From: Spirochaetota bacterium
Lineage (GTDB): Bacteria; Spirochaetota; Spirochaetia; DSM-27196; PWMO01
Assembly: GCA_009908925.1 (NCBI GenBank)
Contig: JAAAOH010000330.1
Coordinates: 1-11,872, forward strand
DNA: 11,872 nt
Reading direction: 5' to 3'
Shown: piece by piece, positions 5,994-11,872 of the stretch
How positions within the stretch are numbered: position 1 is the first letter of the stretch
Layout of the letters: each line of letters begins with the position of its first letter
The notes under the pieces: model-generated
Database searches by the model: none
The model's input: the letters and a program-made list of their open reading frames with translations, nothing else
Told to the model about the DNA's origin: nothing
Program-made: the position numbers and the translations under genes

Positions 5994-7094
5994 TCAGCGT
6001 TCTACGCGTGCGCTTCCCCCGCCGACGAGCTTTTCCACTTCCCGCAGGCTGGCAAACGAGGTGTCCCCCGGGGTAGTCATCGCAAGCGCGCCGTGGGCCG
6101 CGCCGTAGTTCACCGCCGCCTCAGCACCCTTCCCGGCGAGGAAGCCGTAGATCAGCCCCGATGCGAAGCTGTCCCCGCCGCCGACGCGATCGAGAATCTC
6201 GAGGCGGGGCCGGTGGATGGCTTCGTGGAAGGTGCCGTCGTAGTAGAGAATGGCGCCCCAGTCGTTGCTGCTGGCGGTATGCACATCACGCAGGGTCGTG
6301 GCGACGGCCTTGAAGTTGGGGAACTCCTTCACCACCTGCTCGATCATCCTCTTGAACTTCTCGCTCTCGATGCCCGTGACATCATCACCCATGCCCTCGA
6401 CCTCGAAGCCGAGGGAGGCAGTGAAGTCCTCCTCGTTTCCGAGCATGACGTCGACGTACTTTGCAATCTCGCGGTTGACCTCCCGGCATTTCTCTCGGCC
6501 GCCGCGGTTCTTCCAGAGCGAGGCGCGGTAGTTGAGGTCATAGCTGATCACCGTCCCGTTCTCGTGGGCAGCCTTCATGGCGTCGATGAGCACATCGGGT
6601 GCGGTATCGGAGAGGGCCGCGTAGATTCCGCCGGTGTGAAACCAGCGCACCCCCTCCTCGCCGAAGAGACGGTTCCAGTCGATATCACCGCGCTTGAGCC
6701 GGCTCGTGGCGGAGTTCGCCCGATCGGCGACACCCAGGGCGCCGCGCACGCCGAAGCCACGCTCGGTGAAATTGAGACCTACCCGGCAGTCGGCGCCGAT
6801 GCCGTCGAACGGCATCCATTTGATATGGGACGTATCGACCCCGCCCTGGAGAATGAAGTCCTCGAGGAGCAGACCGACATCGTTCTCCGGGATGGCGGTA
6901 ACGACCGTGGTATCGAGTCCGAAGCACTTCCGCAGTGCCCGGATGACGTTGTACTCACCGCCGCCCTCCCAGACACGGAACTGCCGCGCAGCCTTTACTC
7001 GCTCGTCGCCGGGGTCGAGCCTGAGCATGATCTCTCCGAGAGAAACCGCGTCCCATCTGCACGCCGACTTCGACCTGATCTCCAGTTCAGCCAT
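5994..7094 (-). CDS. kdgK: 2-keto-3-deoxygluconate kinase, PfkB family
   Basis: This 366-residue PfkB/ribokinase-family sugar kinase most likely phosphorylates 2-keto-3-deoxy-D-gluconate with ATP to give KDPG, the last activation step of hexuronate breakdown. Seen features are SLGEIMLRLDPGD (18-30), the substrate-side glycine motif WEGGGEYNVIRAL (42-54), YDLNYRASLW (185-194) typical of KDG-kinase-like members, VMLGNEEDF (216-224), and the C-terminal signature DRVGGGDSFASGL (302-314). D308 is the predicted catalytic base. The signature has GGGD instead of the more common GAGD, a conservative change. The ATG is fixed by GAGGAG 8 bases upstream. It is divergent from the D-2-hydroxyacid dehydrogenase gene and near uxaC/uxaE, which supports the assignment. 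Another keto-sugar-acid kinase specificity remains possible. Confidence 0.85.
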   Translation of the reverse strand: MAELEIRSKSACRWDAVSLGEIMLRLDPGDERVKAARQFRVWEGGGEYNVIRALRKCFGLDTTVVTAIPENDVGLLLEDFILQGGVDTSHIKWMPFDGIGADCRVGLNFTERGFGVRGALGVADRANSATSRLKRGDIDWNRLFGEEGVRWFHTGGIYAALSDTAPDVLIDAMKAAHENGTVISYDLNYRASLWKNRGGREKCREVNREIAKYVDVMLGNEEDFTASLGFEVEGMGDDVTGIESEKFKRMIEQVVKEFPNFKAVATTLRDVHTASSNDWGAILYYDGTFHEAIHRPRLEILDRVGGGDSFASGLIYGFLAGKGAEAAVNYGAAHGALAMTTPGDTSFASLREVEKLVGGGSARVER

Positions 7095-7150
7095 GAATAC
7101 TGCTCCTCGATGTTGATGGTATGCACCGACCCGCCGGGCGGATCGATGCT

Positions 7151-7179
7151 AGCTTAAACCGGCCCCATGCCGGTGTCAA
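7151..7179 (-). promoter_or_regulatory. Promoter for kdgK
   Basis: A perfect -35 TTGACA (7179-7174) is followed after 17 bases by TAAGCT (7156-7151, 3 of 6). It would give a leader of about 50 bases ending at the GAGGAG site. Its -35 overlaps the -35 of the plus-strand promoter. Confidence 0.5.
7158..7174. promoter_or_regulatory. Inverted-repeat operator candidate in the kdgK/dehydrogenase divergent promoter
   Basis: ACCGGC-CCCAT-GCCGGT is a perfect 6-bp inverted repeat with a 5-base centre, so the palindrome spans 17 bases. It fills the kdgK promoter spacer and reaches the -35 box of the opposing promoter, so a bound repressor could block both. The regulator is not identified and none lies adjacent in the window. 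Confidence 0.45.
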
Positions 7180-7202
7180 GAAAACCGATGTCCCGCTATA
7201 AT
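7173..7202 (+). promoter_or_regulatory. Promoter for the D-2-hydroxyacid dehydrogenase / Gfo-Idh-MocA pair
   Basis: A perfect -10 TATAAT (7197-7202) stands 18 bases after GTGTCA (7173-7178, 4 of 6). The start would be near 7209, giving a very short leader. GAGAGG (7209-7214) is the ribosome binding site, 7 bases before the ATG at 7222. Confidence 0.55.
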
Positions 7203-7221
7203 CGGGCAGAGAGGCTTCCCC

Positions 7222-8220
7222 ATGAATACACGAGTCATAGTTTTTGCCACCAGCTTTCTGGACGAGCTCATCACGCATCCGCCCGAAGAGGGGATGGGGA
7301 CCGACATCCTCAGCTCGCTCGAGGCGGATACGGGCGTCCGCATCGACTACCGCTGCGAGCGTGATCCCGCGGAACCGCTCACGCCGGCGGAGCTCGAGGG
7401 CGCCACGGCGGTTATCGCCGACCTCGAGCACTACGACGCCGGGCTCCTCGGCACAGTCGGCGTCGGAGCCGGCGGCACCCTCGGCCTCATTGCGCGCTAT
7501 GGCATCGGCTACGACTCGGTCGACGTAGCCGCCGCCACTGCGAACGGGGTTGTCGTCTCGAACACCCCCGGCGCAAACGCGCGACCCACCGCGGAGTGGG
7601 CCGTCGCCACCATTCTCGACATCGCGGGACGGCGCATTCCTCACTACCGCACCGCGAGCCGCGGCAGACCGAAACAGGGACCGAGCCGCCTCGACGTCAC
7701 CGGGCGGACCCTCGGTGTCGTCGGGACCGGCAGCATCGGCAAGCATGTCGTGGAGCTTCTCTCCGGCTTCGGGATGAACGTCCTCGCAACCGATCCCTAT
7801 CCCGACGAAGAGTGGGCCCGCGAGCACGATGTCACCTATGTCTCACTCGAGGAGCTCTGCTCGAGGGCCCAGTTCATAACCCTTCATGCGGCGGTCAAGA
7901 AGCAGCTCATCGGCCGGGCCGAGCTCGACCTCATGAGCCCGACCACCGTGCTCGCAAACTGCGCGCGAGGGCAACTCGTGGACGAAGAGGCTGCATACCG
8001 CGCCGTCATGGATGGCGAGCTCTGGGGCTACGGTCTCGACGAGATATGGACCAGGGATGATCTCGAGCTCGACGGGCTGAACATCGCAGTCAGCCCCCAC
8101 GTCGGCTCGGATAGCGACTCGGGCAAGGCAAACATGCAGGCCGCAAGCGCCCGGGCCGTCTCGGACTATGTGCGCGGCGGACGACCGGAATCAGTCGTCA
8201 ACCCGGAGGTTCTCAGTTGA
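7222..8220 (+). CDS. D-isomer-specific 2-hydroxyacid dehydrogenase (NAD-binding)
   Basis: A 332-residue cytoplasmic oxidoreductase of the phosphoglycerate-dehydrogenase-like family. The N-terminal substrate domain includes IARYGIGYDSVDVAAA (90-105) and SNTPGANARPTAEWAVA (113-129). The Rossmann motif is VVGTGSIGKHV (166-176; G168, G170, G173), with D191 at the end of the next strand, which suggests NAD rather than NADP. The catalytic triad is complete: R249 in NCARGQLVDEEA, E274 in LDEI and H293 in SPHVGS. It is short (no ACT domain), so it is not a full serine-pathway SerA. Its stop overlaps the TTG start of the next gene, so the two form a translationally coupled pair. Next to kdgK, a role in interconverting a sugar-derived 2-keto and 2-hydroxy acid is plausible, but the substrate is unassigned. 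Confidence 0.88.
   Translation: MNTRVIVFATSFLDELITHPPEEGMGTDILSSLEADTGVRIDYRCERDPAEPLTPAELEGATAVIADLEHYDAGLLGTVGVGAGGTLGLIARYGIGYDSVDVAAATANGVVVSNTPGANARPTAEWAVATILDIAGRRIPHYRTASRGRPKQGPSRLDVTGRTLGVVGTGSIGKHVVELLSGFGMNVLATDPYPDEEWAREHDVTYVSLEELCSRAQFITLHAAVKKQLIGRAELDLMSPTTVLANCARGQLVDEEAAYRAVMDGELWGYGLDEIWTRDDLELDGLNIAVSPHVGSDSDSGKANMQAASARAVSDYVRGGRPESVVNPEVLS
8205..8210 (+). promoter_or_regulatory. Ribosome binding site fixing the TTG start of the Gfo/Idh/MocA gene
   Basis: GGAGGT within the last codons of the dehydrogenase gene lies 6 bases before TTG at 8217. The first in-frame ATG (8229) is 18 bases away, so TTG is preferred. TTGA contains both the start and the upstream TGA stop. Confidence 0.7.
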
Positions 8221-9215
8221 GTGATCCGATGAAGAGTGCCGGCGAACGGGTGCGATGGGGCATCATCGGCTGCGGGGATGTGACCGAGAAGAAGAGCGGT
8301 CCCGGTTTTCAGAAAGCGGCGGGGTCCGAGCTCGTCGCGGTGATGCGGCGAAACGGCGACCTCGCCCGCGACTATGCCGAGCGCCACGGTGTGCCACGCT
8401 GGTACGATGACGCCGCGGCACTCATCGCCGACCCGGAGGTTGATGCGGTTTACGTTGCAACGCCGCCGTCATCACATCTCGAGTACACGCGCATGGCTGC
8501 CGAGGCCGGTAAGCCGGTGTACGTGGAGAAGCCGATAGCACTCGATGCCGCGGAGGCCGAGGCGATGGTGAACGCCTGTGAGGCCGCCGGTGTCGGTTTG
8601 TATGTCGCGTACTACCGCCGTGGGCTCCCGCGCTTCCGCCGTATCATGGAGCTTGTTGGCGAGGCCCGGATAGGCCAGGTGCGCACCGTATCCACCCAGC
8701 TGTGGCGCCCGGCCGTCGAGCCCGGCACCGACGGCTGGCGGGTGGACCCCTCCGTTGCCGGCGCAGGTTACTTTGCCGACCTCGCAAGTCACACCCTCGA
8801 TTTTCTGGACTTCCTGCTCGGCCCCGTAACGCAGGCGCAGGGCTTCGCGGCGAATCAGGCCGGCCTCTACGACGCGGAAGACGCGGTGTCTGCTGACTTT
8901 CGCTACGAGTCCGGCGTGCTCGGAACCGGCCTGTGGTGCTTCACCACCGGCACCTCCCGGGATATGACCGAGGTCGTGGGGAGTGAGGGGGCCGTACGCT
9001 TCTCGTCGTTCACCACCGACCCCATCGAGCTCGAAACCGCTGCAGGGGTCCAGACGATCGCCGTCGACAATCCCGAGCACGTACAGCAGCCGCTCATTCA
9101 AATGGTCACCGATGAGCTTCGCGGCCGCGGCCGCAGCCCGAGCACCGGACGTTCCGCCCTGCGCACCGCCCGCGTGATGGACACGATCCTTAGCGACTAC
9201 TACCGGCCCGGCTGA
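8217..9215 (+). CDS. Gfo/Idh/MocA family NAD(P)-dependent oxidoreductase
   Basis: This 332-residue protein shows the family plan. The N-terminal Rossmann fold has RWGIIGCGDVTEKKSGPGF (13-31) and VDAVYVATPPSSHLEY (75-90). The hallmark is VYVEKPIALD (101-110), whose K105 is the predicted catalytic lysine. The C-terminal alpha/beta domain has GAGYFADLASHTLDFLDFLLG (split 182-202), where D188 and H192 match the conserved Asp/His pair. Members oxidise or reduce sugars, inositols or sugar acids with NAD(P). The exact substrate cannot be read from sequence; uronate or keto-uronate derivatives are suggested by kdgK, uxaE and uxaC nearby. The TTG start overlaps the dehydrogenase stop, indicating coupled expression. 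It converges with uxaE, with only 37 bases between stops. Confidence 0.88.
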   Translation: MSDPMKSAGERVRWGIIGCGDVTEKKSGPGFQKAAGSELVAVMRRNGDLARDYAERHGVPRWYDDAAALIADPEVDAVYVATPPSSHLEYTRMAAEAGKPVYVEKPIALDAAEAEAMVNACEAAGVGLYVAYYRRGLPRFRRIMELVGEARIGQVRTVSTQLWRPAVEPGTDGWRVDPSVAGAGYFADLASHTLDFLDFLLGPVTQAQGFAANQAGLYDAEDAVSADFRYESGVLGTGLWCFTTGTSRDMTEVVGSEGAVRFSSFTTDPIELETAAGVQTIAVDNPEHVQQPLIQMVTDELRGRGRSPSTGRSALRTARVMDTILSDYYRPG

Positions 9216-9252
9216 GTGAGCCGCGACACCGTCGGCCGGGGCGCCGCCCGCC

Positions 9253-10794
9253 CTACGCCTTCTCAATCCCCAGAAGCCCGATGTGCTTGTCGAAGTGCGC
9301 CTCGAGGAGCTCGTAATACACCTCCTCGTTCTCGTGGAGAAAACTGAAAAGGGGGGCTCGCACTTGCGGGTCATTCAGCAGACCGCCGTAGGAGATATGC
9401 AGGAACTGCCGCCAGTTCGGGTCCTCGAGATATGAGGGGAGCTCCTCGTCGGAGACGTCTTCGAGGGGCCGCACGCCGCTCACATCGGCGGTGATATGAT
9501 AGTTCTTTAGAGCCTCGGGGTAGTACTCGTAGGTCTTCTGATGGATGAGGCGGTAGAGCTCCGGCCGGCGCATGGCGACGGCCCGCAACGCCTCGAGCCA
9601 ACTCGTGCCCGAGGTTTTCAGGTGCAGACGTCCGCTGGTGCGGTGCCCGATTGACGGGTACACGGCGAACTTGTCGCTCCCGGAATGCACCGAGATCTTG
9701 TAACCGCCGAACTCGTCGGCGATGGCGCAGTGCACCGCGAACTGCCGATCGAACTCATCGACGTCACCAATGTAATCTATGGCTTTCTGGAAGTCTCCGA
9801 TGAAGCGGGGTGCGAGGCTGTTCACCGTGACGCCCCGAACCTGCAGCTCGCGCGCTATGAAGAGGTGGTGCTCGGGTAGCGTCGGCGTGGTGGTCTCGTC
9901 TACACTGATTTCGAGGTCGTAAGCATCACCGGTCTTCTCCTTGAGGTGGTTGTTCACCTTCTCGGCAAAGTCGAGGGCAGCGCCGTAGAGCAACGCGCAT
10001 CGCGCCAGCTCGACCCGGTCGAGAGTCAGCGTCGCGTCGCCGGCCTTGTAGTTTATATCAAGATAGTCAGCCTCGAACCGTGCGCGCAGCCTCGCGTCAA
10101 GAGCCCCGAAGCCTGCGGCGAGATCGGCCTCCGACCATTCGGCCACCTCGGGCCGGAGCACTTCGGTGAGGTCGAGCGTTATCATCGGCATGTTCTCGCC
10201 GAGGGCGGTGTCGATGGCCTCGATTGTCTTCATGTGATCGGCGTCCGCCCCGAACCCCTCCTCGTAGCCTTCCTGGAAGACCGCGAAACTCGCGTCCGCA
10301 ACCACGTCGGCAAAGCTGCGGCCGGTGTAGTCGAGCTCGCGAAGGCTCTGCTGCGCGAGCACCGGATAACAGCGGTACTTGCGCGCGGCCCGGATGTGCC
10401 CGGCGCTCGCTACGCCGAGTCGGTCCCCCATCCCGATCGTCGTGCGCTCCTCACGAAGCGATACCGGTTTCGCAAAGGGAAAGAGCTCCCACAGATGCCG
10501 CACCGCGGCGGCGGACATTTCCACGCGACGCGCGAGTACGCCCTCCGTACCGGTCGCCTGGAGGTCCCCGAAGGGCGTCGATGCCGCCGACGAGCCGAAC
10601 GCATAGAGCGCCTTGTCCCCGGCCGTCCGCGCAATGCAGTACAGCACGCCCGCAGCGTGGTAGAGGGAGCGGCGATAGATGCCGGCCTCCATGCCGCCGA
10701 GCAACGGCGGCGCATGTTTCTTTATGCTATCGAGCATTTCCTGGTCGAGCTCGAGTAGCCCTTCGTCCCTGACGAGTTCTGCAAGTTCCTTCAT
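9253..10794 (-). CDS. uxaE: Tagaturonate epimerase (tagaturonate-fructuronate epimerase)
   Basis: This 513-residue cytoplasmic protein resembles the UxaE family first described in Thermotoga maritima, which interconverts D-tagaturonate and D-fructuronate so that galacturonate can enter the glucuronate route without tagaturonate reductase and altronate dehydratase. Recognisable segments are KHAPPLLGGMEAGIYRRSLY (26-45), TTIGMGDRLGVASAGHIRA (118-136), EGFGADADHMKT (179-190), EISVDETTTPTLPEHH (295-310), FGGYKISVHSGSDKFAVYP (362-380) and HLKTSGTSWLEALR (391-404). The His/Asp/Glu-rich motifs at 186-187, 299-300 and 370-374 are likely metal or substrate ligands (inference). The ATG overlaps the uxaC stop as ATGA, and GAGG lies 7 bases upstream, so translation is coupled. 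Pairing with uxaC strongly supports the function. Confidence 0.85.
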   Translation of the reverse strand: MKELAELVRDEGLLELDQEMLDSIKKHAPPLLGGMEAGIYRRSLYHAAGVLYCIARTAGDKALYAFGSSAASTPFGDLQATGTEGVLARRVEMSAAAVRHLWELFPFAKPVSLREERTTIGMGDRLGVASAGHIRAARKYRCYPVLAQQSLRELDYTGRSFADVVADASFAVFQEGYEEGFGADADHMKTIEAIDTALGENMPMITLDLTEVLRPEVAEWSEADLAAGFGALDARLRARFEADYLDINYKAGDATLTLDRVELARCALLYGAALDFAEKVNNHLKEKTGDAYDLEISVDETTTPTLPEHHLFIARELQVRGVTVNSLAPRFIGDFQKAIDYIGDVDEFDRQFAVHCAIADEFGGYKISVHSGSDKFAVYPSIGHRTSGRLHLKTSGTSWLEALRAVAMRRPELYRLIHQKTYEYYPEALKNYHITADVSGVRPLEDVSDEELPSYLEDPNWRQFLHISYGGLLNDPQVRAPLFSFLHENEEVYYELLEAHFDKHIGLLGIEKA

Positions 10795-11872
10795 TCATTT
10801 ACCTCGATTCCAAAAAAATCACGGGCGTTGTTCCAGGAAATGTCCCGGACCATTTCACCGAGCAGGTCCATGTCGGCCGGCGCTTCCCCCCGCTCGACCC
10901 AGCCGCCGATGATGTTGCAGAGGATGCGACGGAAATACTCGTGGCGCGGAAAGGAGAGGAAGCTCCGTGAGTCGGTGAGCATCCCCACGAAGCGCCGCAG
11001 CAGGCTCATATTCGCCACCGCCGTGAGGTGCTCCTCCATGCCCTGCTTCTGGTCGTTGAACCACCACGCGGAGCCGAACTGTATCTTGCCCGGGACACTG
11101 CCGTCCTGGAAGTTGCCGATCATGGAGGCAATCATCGCGTTATCGCGCGGGTTGAGGATGTAGAGGATGGTCCTCGGGAGCTCATCGGTGACGTCGAGAG
11201 CGTTGAGAAGCCGCGAAAGCGGCTTCGCCATGGGCTCATCGGCCATCGAATCGAAACCCGTGTCCGGACCGAGCTGCTGGAAGAAACGGGTATTGTTATT
11301 GCGAAGCGCCCCCAGGTGCAGTTGAAACACCCAGCCGCGCCGCGCGTACTCACGCCCGAGAAACAGAAGCACCGCCGTCATGAACGCGTCGAGCTCGGCC
11401 CGGGAAACCGAGCGGCCGTCACGCAGCTTGTCGAAGACGGCCGGGGCCCTCGATTCCGCGTCCGGTTCGAACACCGCCGTCTCGAGGGCGTGGTCTGCGA
11501 GGCGGCAACCGCGCGCATGGAAGAACTCGATACGCGAGCGGAGCGCCGCGCATAGATCGTCGTAGCTCCGTATGGACGTACCCGCCGCCTGCTCGAGACG
11601 GTCCAGGTACTCGTTGTAGCGAGCCGGGTCCTCCGCGTGAAACGCCTTGTCCGGGCGGAACGCCGGCCGGACCGTGACGTTTGCCGTCGGATCGGAGGCG
11701 ATGCGCTCGTGGTGCGCGAGGTCGTCCAACGGGTCGTCGGTGGTGCAAACCACCTTCACGCTCATCTGCTCCATGATGCCCCTGGCCGAGAACGCGGGCT
11801 GTGCAAGCAGCTCCCCGGTGCGCTTCCAGACCGTTTCGGCGGTATCAGGGCCGAGGACCACGTCGTCTATCC
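10791..11872 (-). CDS. uxaC: Glucuronate (uronate) isomerase, 5' end outside window
   Basis: The frame is open from the right edge to TGA at 10791, giving about 360 C-terminal residues of a protein usually near 470. The missing N-terminus would hold the HxH metal motif. Segments match the E. coli enzyme closely from memory: NFSARGIMEQM-like FSARGIMEQMSVK, TTDDPLDDLAHHERIA, RPDKAF, GCRLADHALE, FLGREYARRGWVFQLHLGAL followed by RNNNTR, GFDSMAD, ILYILNPRDN, GKIQFGSAWWFNDQKQGME, FVGMLTDSRSFLSF and RHEYFRRILCNIIGGWVERG. UxaC is an amidohydrolase-superfamily isomerase that turns D-glucuronate into D-fructuronate and D-galacturonate into D-tagaturonate. It is directly upstream of, and overlaps, uxaE, which uses its product. 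The GTG at 11861 is internal, not the start. Confidence 0.95.
   Translation of the reverse strand, partial: IDDVVLGPDTAETVWKRTGELLAQPAFSARGIMEQMSVKVVCTTDDPLDDLAHHERIASDPTANVTVRPAFRPDKAFHAEDPARYNEYLDRLEQAAGTSIRSYDDLCAALRSRIEFFHARGCRLADHALETAVFEPDAESRAPAVFDKLRDGRSVSRAELDAFMTAVLLFLGREYARRGWVFQLHLGALRNNNTRFFQQLGPDTGFDSMADEPMAKPLSRLLNALDVTDELPRTILYILNPRDNAMIASMIGNFQDGSVPGKIQFGSAWWFNDQKQGMEEHLTAVANMSLLRRFVGMLTDSRSFLSFPRHEYFRRILCNIIGGWVERGEAPADMDLLGEMVRDISWNNARDFFGIEVNE

Noticed and set aside
5598..7157. Long plus-strand open frame of 519 codons over the MFS 3' end and the kdgK gene
   Set aside because: It lies out of frame in the MFS gene and antisense to a clearly recognisable PfkB kinase, and its translation is low-complexity. 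Long antisense frames are expected at this GC content.
9216..9252. GC-rich gap between the convergent Gfo/Idh/MocA and uxaE genes as a terminator
   Set aside because: Only short 4-bp stems around GGGC/GCCC can be drawn and there is no T-run, so the evidence is too weak to call.
9946..10758. Plus-strand open frame of 270 codons antisense to uxaE
   Set aside because: It is a shadow of a well-supported gene, with no recognisable domain.

Overview
The window is a GC-rich bacterial chromosomal segment, almost fully coding, with genes packed on both strands, short gaps and 4-base ATGA-type overlaps. I see no insertion sequence, phage gene, CRISPR array, tRNA or rRNA. Taxonomy cannot be proved from the sequence. 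The hexuronate set (UxaC with the Thermotoga-type tagaturonate epimerase UxaE), the very high GC, the frequent GTG/TTG starts and the small coiled-coil protein at 2489-3082 fit a free-living saccharolytic bacterium, with a spirochaete as my best guess (inference, low confidence).

Left block (1-4453, all minus strand): read in the direction of transcription, this is a CDP-alcohol phosphatidyltransferase, a 5-formyltetrahydrofolate cyclo-ligase with a duplicated 9-residue insert, an unrecognised coiled-coil protein, a MEDS-PAS-LuxR regulator, and a RelA/SpoT-type (p)ppGpp synthetase fused to TPRs that runs off the left edge. The first two genes overlap by 4 bases. Later genes are separated by 21-79 bases, and several have promoter-like sequences of their own. 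The last two genes lack a ribosome binding site and instead carry a -10-like hexamer exactly 7 bases before the ATG, which suggests leaderless transcripts.

Middle (4454-5993): a 174-base divergent intergenic region holds a promoter for the left block and an inverted repeat. It is followed by a plus-strand MFS transporter, then a GC-rich hairpin between convergent genes.

Right block (5994-11872): this is a sugar-acid catabolic locus. kdgK (minus strand) diverges from a D-2-hydroxyacid dehydrogenase plus a Gfo/Idh/MocA oxidoreductase (plus strand). The two promoters between them have overlapping -35 boxes and share an inverted-repeat operator candidate. Converging on the oxidoreductases from the right are uxaE and uxaC (minus strand, overlapping by 4 bases). 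UxaC and UxaE would convert galacturonate to tagaturonate to fructuronate, and glucuronate to fructuronate. KdgK would phosphorylate the downstream intermediate 2-keto-3-deoxygluconate. The intervening steps (fructuronate reductase UxuB, mannonate dehydratase UxuA) and KDPG aldolase are not in the window, and the two oxidoreductases have no assigned substrate.

Most of the sequence is ordinary metabolic and regulatory material. The parts most worth a second look are the MEDS-PAS-LuxR / RelA-TPR pair with its leaderless-type promoters, and the back-to-back control region at 7151-7202.
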